Under the pieces are notes generated by a model. That model did not search any database. It was given only the letters and a program-made list of their open reading frames with translations, and was not told the origin of the DNA. A stretch of 7,070 nt of DNA from assembly GCA_947573015.1 (NCBI GenBank), contig CANPDS010000136.1:1-7070 (forward strand), given 5' to 3'. This DNA comes from an uncultured Muribaculum sp. Lineage in GTDB: Bacteria; Bacteroidota; Bacteroidia; Bacteroidales; Muribaculaceae. The position numbers were made by a program, and so were the translations under genes. This document shows positions 1 through 5,578 of this stretch, one piece after another; position 1 is the stretch's first letter; every line of letters begins with the position of its first letter.

Positions 1-1
1 C

Positions 2-70
2 CAATCCCTCCAAATCCGATCATTAACCGATGAGGAGGCTGCCGACATATCCTATTATACAAATGTGTGA
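2..70 (+). CDS. Possible C-terminal end of an upstream gene (partial)
   Basis: A reading frame is open from the window edge to a TGA at 68-70, giving 22 residues that end in LTDEEAADISYYTNV. The composition is protein-like (acidic, amphipathic) and would fit the tail of a forward-strand gene, but 22 codons are too few to identify a family. The opposite strand is also open here: a minus-strand ATG at 46-48 and another at 21-23 run off the left edge, so a divergent gene starting here is an alternative. No terminator follows the TGA. Treat as tentative. Confidence 0.3.
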   Translation, partial: QSLQIRSLTDEEAADISYYTNV

Positions 71-194
71 TTCGTCTTGAATAATGGTAAAGGCAATAAG
101 GCTCTTAATCGCACGAATGTCGATGTGGCTCGGGTCGTTTGGTCGGGAGCGGATAGGTGAAAGGATTGTGAATTTTCGGAATATACGTTAAAGA

Positions 195-226
195 TTTTCA
201 TAAATGAGAGGGTTGTAGTAACTTTG
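195..226 (+). promoter_or_regulatory. Bacteroidetes-type promoter for lptD
   Basis: The -7 element TAACTTTG at 219-226 matches TAnnTTTG exactly. A T-rich TTTTC at 195-199 lies about 20 bases upstream, where the -33 element is expected, but is a weaker match. By analogy with characterised Bacteroides promoters, transcription should begin about seven bases after the box, near 232-235. That leaves almost no leader before the GTG at 238, which bears on the lptD start. Confidence 0.6.
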
Positions 227-237
227 CGACGCATAAT

Positions 238-2994
238 GTGGCCCTGCATATCAGGGCCAGAGGCAAACCGACTGGACATACATTGGCACGCTCACATATA
301 TACATCGGACTCTCTGTGCTTGCCTGCGCCCTGAGCGCGGTGGCGGCGTCGCGCCCACAGCGCGACAAACCGGTGTTGCCGGCGCCGGCGGCTGTCGATA
401 CCGCAGGCCTTGATTCAGCCAAGGTGGCAGCGATCATTGCCGATATGCCGGTGCCACAAATTCCACAACCTGACAGCGCCGGTGCCGATATCCTGCATCG
501 TACGCTCATCAGCGATGTCGATTCCGACTCGCTTTCGGCTGCGGTCATTCCTGTGGAGGCTCCACGCCAGTCAATGATACGCCGGCAGAAGGTGGATCTT
601 GATAACGTGGTCAATTTTTCAGCGGCAGATTCAATGATCATGGTGGGCCGTAACTCCGCATTCATGTATGGCGATGCGAAACTCGACTATGGCGACATGA
701 AGCTTGAGGCTCAAAAGGTGTCGATGGACCTTGCCAACAACAATGTGTATGCAGTCGGGCTACCCGACTCATCAGGCGAGATTGTTGGCACGCCAATCTT
801 CACCGACAAGAGCGGCGAGTATGAGTCTGAGTCGATGAGCTACAACTTCAAGTCGCAGCGCGGATTCATCACTAATGTTGTCACAGAGCAGGGTGAGGGC
901 TACCTTACCGGTGGCAAAACGAAAAAGATGGAGAATGGCGAATACTTCCTGAAAGATGGACGCTACTCCACCTGCAACGACCATGATCATCCTCACTTTT
1001 ATTTCCAGCTCACAAAGGCCAAGGTAAAGCCCAAAAGCAATATCGTGACCGGACCCGCCTATATGGTGCTTGCCGGATTGCCGCTCCCTTTGGCGGTGCC
1101 GTTCGGCTACTTTCCGTTCTCTGAGAAATATTCGTCAGGTATCATATTCCCGACTTTCGGCGACGATTACAACCGTGGCTTCTATCTGAGCAACGGCGGT
1201 TACTACTTCGCTATCAACGACAATATCGATCTCGCTCTTACCGGCGAGATATACACGAAAGGATCGTGGGGCCTGACGGCACAGTCGAGCTACGTGAAGA
1301 GATACAAGTACAACGGATCGTTCAATGTGTCGTACCTGACCACCATATACGGTGAGAAGGGCAACCCCGACTACTCGAAGCAGACCAACTTTCAGGTGCT
1401 GTGGAACCATTCGCAGGACTCAAAGGCCAACCCCAACATGTCGCTGTCGGCATCGGTCAACTTCACCTCATCCGGATATTCGCGCAACGACCTCAACAGC
1501 TATTACTCTCCGTCGTTCACCGAGAATACCAAGAGCTCTACGGTCAATATGACCTACCGCTTCCCCAACTCCAAATGGTCTCTGTCGACCACCGCCAATA
1601 TAGCACAGCGCACATCCGACTCCACTCTCACCGTGTCGTTCCCGAATCTTACGGCTTCGATGTCGCAGATCTACCCGTTCAAACGCAAGAGGGCTGTGGG
1701 CAAGGAGCGTTGGTACGAGAAAATCAAGCTCAGCTATAGCGGACAGTTCCAGAACTCCCTCACTGCCAAGCAGGACCAGTTCTTCCAGAAAAGCCTGATT
1801 AAGGATTGGCGCAACGGTGCACGCCATTCTGTGCCTGTGTCGGCCACATTCAGTGTCTTCAAGTATCTAAACCTCACGCCATCAGTGCAGCCCATGAAGT
1901 TTCTCGGCGACAAGGTGAAGATGATACGCCACGTGCTCACCCCGACCGTAAGTTTCTCCGGTAATCCCGATTTCGGGTCATCCTTCTTCGGCTATTATGG
2001 TAAATATCATTACATGAATTCCCAGGGCGAGATGGTCGAGAGGCAATACTCTATGTTCCCAAATGCCGTATATGGTGTGCCGGGCACGGGACGTTCAGGA
2101 TCGGTAAGCGTGTCGCTTGCCAACAATGTGGAGATGAAAGTGAAGAGCGACGCCGACTCTACCGGAGAGAAGAAGATATCTCTGATCGAGAATTTCACCG
2201 TGTCGCAGAGCTACAATTTTGCCGCCGACTCGATGAACTGGAGTAACATCAACACGTCGCTGATGCTGCGGTTGGTCAAGAATTTCAATCTTAACCTCAA
2301 TGCCACCTGGGATGTCTACACATATCAGTTGTCGCCCACCGGCACCCCGGTGCGTGTGAATGTGCCGCGCTGGAAAGTGGGCAAGGGGCTTGGACGTCTG
2401 TCATCTACCGGCACGTCATTCTCATACACATTCAATAACAATACCACCACGCGGGCCAAAGAAAAGTATAAGCACAAGAACAATAAGCGCCGCAATGGAT
2501 ACGACGATGACGACGAGGATGAATACGACGATGAGGAGGGCGACAACTTCTCCGGACGGGGAAATTCACGCCGGCGTCTTACCGACAAGGAGGACGATGG
2601 TGTGGAGATGGGCGCCGACGGCTACATGGACTGGAGTGTGCCATGGAACCTTACGTTCAACTATTCAGTGAATTACGGATACGGCGCTTTCAACAAGCAG
2701 AAAATGGAGTATGACGGACGTATCACGCAGAACCTTTCATTCTCCGGCAACATCCAGCCCACTAAAAACTGGAATTTCGGATTTTCTGCGTCATACAATT
2801 TTGATACCCACAAGATTGCCTATATGAACTGCAATATCTCGCGCGATCTCCACTGTTTCACCATGACCGCAAGCTTTGTGCCTGTAGGCCCATATAAGAG
2901 CTACAACTTCCACATATCCGTGAAGTCATCAATGCTCTCCGACCTGAAGTACGACAAGCGCTCATCCTTCTCCAACGGTATCACCTGGTATTGA
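238..2994 (+). CDS. lptD: LptD-family outer-membrane LPS assembly protein
   Basis: LptD is the outer-membrane beta-barrel that, with LptE, inserts lipopolysaccharide into the outer leaflet after transport along the Lpt bridge. The 918-residue product has a signal peptide (hydrophobic about residues 21-37, likely cleaved near AVA-A), a linker, and an OstA/LptA-like periplasmic domain from about 118 to 250. The family's barrel-entry segment follows (PFGYFPF about 288-294, then SGIIFPTFG about 300-308). The rest is rich in alternating aromatic strands and ends in Tyr, the usual C-terminal aromatic recognised by the BAM machinery. The mature protein has three cysteines: 246, 865 and 873. A basic then acidic low-complexity segment occupies about 742-770. 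The start is uncertain: GTG at 238 is the only conventional start after the in-frame TGA at 205-207, but TTG at 283 would give a more usual leader and a compact signal peptide. Family assignment is secure; the start is not. Confidence 0.88.
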   Translation: MALHIRARGKPTGHTLARSHIYIGLSVLACALSAVAASRPQRDKPVLPAPAAVDTAGLDSAKVAAIIADMPVPQIPQPDSAGADILHRTLISDVDSDSLSAAVIPVEAPRQSMIRRQKVDLDNVVNFSAADSMIMVGRNSAFMYGDAKLDYGDMKLEAQKVSMDLANNNVYAVGLPDSSGEIVGTPIFTDKSGEYESESMSYNFKSQRGFITNVVTEQGEGYLTGGKTKKMENGEYFLKDGRYSTCNDHDHPHFYFQLTKAKVKPKSNIVTGPAYMVLAGLPLPLAVPFGYFPFSEKYSSGIIFPTFGDDYNRGFYLSNGGYYFAINDNIDLALTGEIYTKGSWGLTAQSSYVKRYKYNGSFNVSYLTTIYGEKGNPDYSKQTNFQVLWNHSQDSKANPNMSLSASVNFTSSGYSRNDLNSYYSPSFTENTKSSTVNMTYRFPNSKWSLSTTANIAQRTSDSTLTVSFPNLTASMSQIYPFKRKRAVGKERWYEKIKLSYSGQFQNSLTAKQDQFFQKSLIKDWRNGARHSVPVSATFSVFKYLNLTPSVQPMKFLGDKVKMIRHVLTPTVSFSGNPDFGSSFFGYYGKYHYMNSQGEMVERQYSMFPNAVYGVPGTGRSGSVSVSLANNVEMKVKSDADSTGEKKISLIENFTVSQSYNFAADSMNWSNINTSLMLRLVKNFNLNLNATWDVYTYQLSPTGTPVRVNVPRWKVGKGLGRLSSTGTSFSYTFNNNTTTRAKEKYKHKNNKRRNGYDDDDEDEYDDEEGDNFSGRGNSRRRLTDKEDDGVEMGADGYMDWSVPWNLTFNYSVNYGYGAFNKQKMEYDGRITQNLSFSGNIQPTKNWNFGFSASYNFDTHKIAYMNCNISRDLHCFTMTASFVPVGPYKSYNFHISVKSSMLSDLKYDKRSSFSNGITWY

Positions 2995-2996
2995 TT

Positions 2997-3371
2997 TCAG
3001 TAGAGGTGGAACATCCGTTCCATCGGTTGCCACTTCTCCGCTGAGGTAGCACCCGCGCCGGCATTCTGGAATATCGACATATAGTCTTCCCACTCCTGTT
3101 GGCGCGGAAGTGTGGCGAGACGGGCCATAGCGCTGTTCCAGTCGAAATCAACCGGTGTTTCCACAATCATAAAAAGCAGAGTGCCGCGGATATAGATCTC
3201 CATTTCGAGTATGCCTACCTCGCGTATGCCCTCAAGTATCTCGGGCCACGCTTTTTCGCGTGAGTGACGGTCGCGGTACTGTGCTATCAGCTCCGGATTG
3301 TCGCGCAATTGCAATGTCTGGCAATAACGCTTCACCGGGCCATGGTATTCTTTTACTATGTATCCTTCCAT
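2997..3371 (-). CDS. rhaM: L-rhamnose mutarotase (RhaM family)
   Basis: RhaM interconverts the alpha and beta anomers of L-rhamnose in the cytoplasm, feeding rhamnose isomerase. The 124-residue product begins MEGYIVKEYHGPVKRYC, is slightly longer than the E. coli enzyme (104), and carries the family core: YRDRH (Tyr32 and His36, spaced like the Tyr/His pair of E. coli RhaM), AWPEI at 41-45, a central IREVGILEMEIYI strand and a QQEWEDYM segment with a conserved-type tryptophan. The frame extends upstream to an ATG at 3425, but that codon lies inside the proposed promoter box, so the ATG at 3371 is preferred; it has no Shine-Dalgarno, as is usual in this phylum. The gene stands alone, without rhaA, rhaB or rhaD in view, and converges on lptD. 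Action on a related 6-deoxysugar such as fucose cannot be excluded. Confidence 0.88.
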   Translation of the reverse strand: MEGYIVKEYHGPVKRYCQTLQLRDNPELIAQYRDRHSREKAWPEILEGIREVGILEMEIYIRGTLLFMIVETPVDFDWNSAMARLATLPRQQEWEDYMSIFQNAGAGATSAEKWQPMERMFHLY

Positions 3372-3422
3372 AAGTGGTTGTGTGGTTATGATTGCAAAAA
3401 TAATCAATCGCCCTGTGAGTTG

Positions 3423-3430
3423 CAAAAGTA
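3423..3430 (-). promoter_or_regulatory. Putative -7 element for rhaM
   Basis: On the minus strand, 3430 down to 3423 reads TACTTTTG, an exact fit to TAnnTTTG. Transcription would start near 3416, giving a leader of about 45 bases before the ATG at 3371. The expected -33 region (about 3447-3454) contains only a poor match (TTAG), so the box itself is the main support. Confidence 0.5.
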
Positions 3431-3433
3431 AAT

Positions 3434-3465
3434 TTTGGAAGTGCCGCTACTAATGCTTAAATTTG
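3434..3465 (+). promoter_or_regulatory. Bacteroidetes-type promoter for pyrB operon
   Basis: TTTG at 3434-3437 and TAAATTTG at 3458-3465 are separated by 20 bases, a close match to the Bacteroidetes primary-sigma promoter. The predicted start near 3472 leaves about 22 bases before the pyrB ATG. The -33 element lies only four bases from the rhaM -7 box on the other strand, so the two promoters are packed together and their polymerases could interfere. Confidence 0.7.
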
Positions 3466-3487
3466 CAGGGAGGAAATCCTACACCTT
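3465..3487 (+). repeat. Copy 1 of a 23-base near-repeat (pyrB leader)
   Basis: This segment matches 3531-3553 at 20 of 23 positions; the three differences are all A/G changes. The shared core is GGAGGAAATCCT. The copy spans the predicted transcription start of pyrB and includes a purine-rich GGAGG that sits too far from the ATG (about 20 bases) for a normal Shine-Dalgarno. The two copies start 66 bases apart, a multiple of three. Confidence 0.6.
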
Positions 3488-3493
3488 ACAACT

Positions 3494-4420
3494 ATGAATC
3501 CCGACAGTTTGGTAAGCATCTCCGACATCAGCAAGGAGGAAATCCTGCGCCTTCTGCGCCAGGCCCGTTATTTTGAGAGTCATCCCAACCAGCGCATTCT
3601 CGAGGGCAAAGTGGTGGCAACGCTCTTCTTTGAGCCGTCCACTCGCACCCGACTCAGTTTCGAGACTGCTGTAAACCGCCTCGGAGGGCGTGTGATTGGC
3701 TTCTCCGACGCCTCCACCACCAGTTCGTCGAAAGGCGAGACACTGAAGGACACTATAAAGATGGTGAGCAACTATGCCGATCTTATCGTCATGCGCCATC
3801 ATCTCGAAGGAGCTGCCCGGTATGCTACTGAAGTTACCGATGTGCCGATAATAAATGCCGGTGACGGCGCGCATCAGCATCCGTCGCAGACAATGCTCGA
3901 CCTTTATTCAATCTACAAGACACAAGGCACGCTCGACAATCTCACCATCACTCTTGTCGGCGATCTTAAGTACGGACGCACAGTCCACTCTCTGCTTGAG
4001 GCCATGTACTATTTCAATCCTACCTTCAATTTCGTGGCCTGCAAGGAGCTCCAGATGCCGGCGGAGTATCGCCAGTTCTGTACCGACAAAGGCATCCGCT
4101 ACAATGAGTTTACGGACTTCTCGCCCGAAGTGATCAATTCAAGCGACATCATATACATGACGCGTGTGCAGCGTGAGCGCTTCACAGATATAATGGAATA
4201 TGAGAAAGTAAAGAATCTTTACAATCTGAATGCAGCCATGCTCGACGACTCAAAGGAGAATCTGCGTGTGCTTCATCCGCTCCCTCGTGTAAACGAGATC
4301 GACCAGGATGTCGATGACAGCCCGAAGGCCTACTATTTCCAGCAGGCGAAGAACGGACTTTTCGCACGTCAGGCTATCATATGCCGTGCGCTTGGCATCG
4401 ATATTCCGGAAGAAAAATAA
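3494..4420 (+). CDS. pyrB: Aspartate carbamoyltransferase catalytic chain
   Basis: PyrB condenses carbamoyl phosphate with L-aspartate to N-carbamoyl-L-aspartate, the committed step of de novo pyrimidine synthesis. The 308-residue protein is of normal length. The carbamoyl-phosphate loop STRTR lies at 49-53, the mobile-loop lysine at 80 (SSSKGET), RHH at 101-103, HQHPSQ at 127-132, the aspartate-domain GDLKYGRTVHS at 156-166, RVQRERF at 224-230 and HPLPR at 261-265. All correspond to catalytic or substrate-binding motifs of the E. coli enzyme, so it should be active. The ATG at 3494 places the N-terminus as in family members, and the in-frame TAA at 3458-3460 limits extension. pyrI follows after 27 bases, implying a class B dodecamer of catalytic and regulatory chains. 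Confidence 0.97.
   Translation: MNPDSLVSISDISKEEILRLLRQARYFESHPNQRILEGKVVATLFFEPSTRTRLSFETAVNRLGGRVIGFSDASTTSSSKGETLKDTIKMVSNYADLIVMRHHLEGAARYATEVTDVPIINAGDGAHQHPSQTMLDLYSIYKTQGTLDNLTITLVGDLKYGRTVHSLLEAMYYFNPTFNFVACKELQMPAEYRQFCTDKGIRYNEFTDFSPEVINSSDIIYMTRVQRERFTDIMEYEKVKNLYNLNAAMLDDSKENLRVLHPLPRVNEIDQDVDDSPKAYYFQQAKNGLFARQAIICRALGIDIPEEK
3531..3553 (+). repeat. Copy 2 of the 23-base near-repeat (inside pyrB)
   Basis: This second copy lies within pyrB codons 13-20 and encodes SKEEILRL. The first copy, read in the same frame, would encode a similar REEILHL peptide, but it precedes the start codon. The core AGGAAATCCT has AGGA/TCCT arms around AA and so is partly two-fold symmetric. Either an old in-frame duplication or a paired recognition site would explain it; neither is shown. 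Confidence 0.6.
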
Positions 4421-4447
4421 ATCATCACTCACAATCGTCCAATAGCT

Positions 4448-4906
4448 ATGTCATCAAAGAAAGAACTCGCCGTAGCGGCACTGCGTAACGGCACGGTTAT
4501 CGACCGAATACCTTCGTCTGTGCTGTTTGAGGCTGTGAGAATCCTCGGCATCGAGCGCCTCGACAAGCATGTGACCATAGGCAATAACCTCGACTCCAAG
4601 GAGCTTGGTACAAAGGGAATCATCAAGGTTGCCGACACATTTTTCCCTGAGGATGTGCTCAACCGCATTGCCCTCATTGCCCCTACCGCCAAGATCAATA
4701 TCATACGCGACTTCGAGGTGGTGGAGAAATACCACGTTGAGCTCCCGTCGACCATAATGGGCATCGTGAAGTGCGACAATCCGAAGTGCATCACCAATAA
4801 CGAACCGATGCGCACGCGTTTCGATCTCATCGATCCTAAACATCGAGTGATACGCTGTTATTATTGCGGACACTCCGTTACAGCATCCCATGCGCATATA
4901 AAGTAA
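4448..4906 (+). CDS. pyrI: Aspartate carbamoyltransferase regulatory chain
   Basis: PyrI is the non-catalytic chain that binds nucleotide effectors (CTP, UTP and ATP in E. coli) and assembles PyrB trimers into a dodecamer. The 152-residue product aligns with E. coli PyrI without gaps through much of its length. GTVID is at 15-19, and Lys60, Asn84 and Lys94 of the nucleotide site are kept. Positions 10, 20 and 89, which are Glu, His and Tyr in E. coli, are Ala, Arg and Phe here. The C-terminal zinc site is complete: Cys109, Cys114, Cys137 and Cys140, in a CX4C...CX2C arrangement, needed for contact with PyrB. It follows pyrB by 27 bases in one operon, and its TAA overlaps the next gene's ATG. 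Confidence 0.96.
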   Translation: MSSKKELAVAALRNGTVIDRIPSSVLFEAVRILGIERLDKHVTIGNNLDSKELGTKGIIKVADTFFPEDVLNRIALIAPTAKINIIRDFEVVEKYHVELPSTIMGIVKCDNPKCITNNEPMRTRFDLIDPKHRVIRCYYCGHSVTASHAHIK

Positions 4907-5484
4907 TGGCTATGAAGCAGATCTGGAAACCCGGCAATATGATATATCCGGTGCCGGCGGCGCTGGTGACATGCGGTGCCACCCCCGACCGCTACAACAT
5001 GCTCACCGTAGCGTGGACCGGTACCATATGTTCCGAGCCTCCGATGTGCTACATATCGGTGCGCAGGTCACGCCACAGCTATCCGATCATCAAGGAAGAG
5101 ATGGAATTCACCATCAATCTCACCACGGCCGATATGGCGCGTGCTACTGATTGGGCCGGTGTGCGCTCCGGAGCTGACTACGATAAATGGGCCGAGACCG
5201 GTCTTACGCCTGTCAGCGGTGTTAATGTGGCATGCCCCTACATCGAGGAGGCTCCGCTGAGCATCGAATGCCGTGTGCGCGATGTAATGACTCTCGGCAG
5301 CCACGATATGTTTATAGCCGATGTGGTGGGTGTGATCGCCGACGACCGTTTCATCAATCCCGATACCGGAGCATTCGATCTTGCCCGTGCCGGACTTATG
5401 GCCTACAGCCATGGTGGATACTATGAGCTTGGACGCTGTCTTGGCCGCTTCGGATGGTCTGTAAAAGGTCAGAAAAAGAGATAA
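4906..5484 (+). CDS. Flavin reductase family protein (FMN-binding split barrel)
   Basis: This 192-residue protein belongs to the flavin-reductase-like / flavoredoxin group, which binds FMN in a split beta-barrel and uses it for electron transfer or NAD(P)H-dependent flavin reduction. Recognisable segments are WKPGNMIYPVPAALVT near the N-terminus, NMLTVAWTGTICSEPP (about 31-46), YISVRRSRHSYPIIK with the basic residues typical of flavin phosphate contact, INLTT, and GSHDMFIADVVGV (about 131-143). Its ATG at 4906 shares the last base of the pyrI stop (TAATG), which suggests translational coupling; ATG at 4912 is a possible alternative. The frame also continues upstream to TTG 4864 inside pyrI, which is unlikely to be used. 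Substrate and partner are unknown; membership of a pyrimidine operon is the only clue. Confidence 0.88.
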   Translation: MAMKQIWKPGNMIYPVPAALVTCGATPDRYNMLTVAWTGTICSEPPMCYISVRRSRHSYPIIKEEMEFTINLTTADMARATDWAGVRSGADYDKWAETGLTPVSGVNVACPYIEEAPLSIECRVRDVMTLGSHDMFIADVVGVIADDRFINPDTGAFDLARAGLMAYSHGGYYELGRCLGRFGWSVKGQKKR

Positions 5485-5502
5485 CGGCAACCAGACATAT
5501 AA

Positions 5503-5520
5503 GGAGAGCCGCAGCTCTCT
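5503..5520 (+). other. Small hairpin between the pyr operon and glyA
   Basis: GAGAGC at 5504-5509 pairs with GCTCTC at 5514-5519 around a CGCA loop, with one extra G-T pair outside. It lies 18 bases after the flavin-reductase stop. No T-run follows, so it is not a standard intrinsic terminator; it could protect mRNA ends or cause partial termination. The following 5521-5578 is A-rich, with no TAnnTTTG box, so whether glyA has its own promoter is unclear. Confidence 0.45.
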
Positions 5521-5578
5521 ATCACCCTATGATTCAGTAAAAATCAGAACAAACAATTAATAAATCAATCACAACAAA

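Noticed and set aside
84..191. 35-codon forward small ORF (MVKAIRLLIARMSMW...)
   Set aside because: No ribosome-binding or promoter support, no recognisable family, and this length is expected by chance in non-coding sequence.
55..279. 74-residue minus-strand ORF overlapping the lptD promoter and start
   Set aside because: It crosses the lptD control region, has no promoter of its own and an unremarkable composition; probably chance.
313..327. Possible lipobox (VLAC) in the LptD signal peptide
   Set aside because: The residue before Ala does not fit well, the hydrophobic stretch continues past the Cys, and a standard AVA cleavage site follows; LptD is not a lipoprotein.
2325..2588. Minus-strand ORF rich in Ser/Tyr opposite the acidic lptD segment
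   Set aside because: The Ser/Tyr run is simply the complement of the Asp/Glu codons; it is a shadow of lptD.
2982..3008. CACCT...AGGTG inverted repeat over the lptD/rhaM junction as a terminator
   Set aside because: Only five pairs with a 17-base loop and no T-run; within chance.
3372..3425. 18-residue N-terminal extension of RhaM from the ATG at 3425
   Set aside because: The extension lies in the promoter region, does not resemble RhaM, and the internal ATG at 3371 gives the expected N-terminus.
4864..4905. Upstream TTG start for the flavin reductase inside pyrI
   Set aside because: The extra 14 residues do not look like the family and the TAATG junction gives a natural start.
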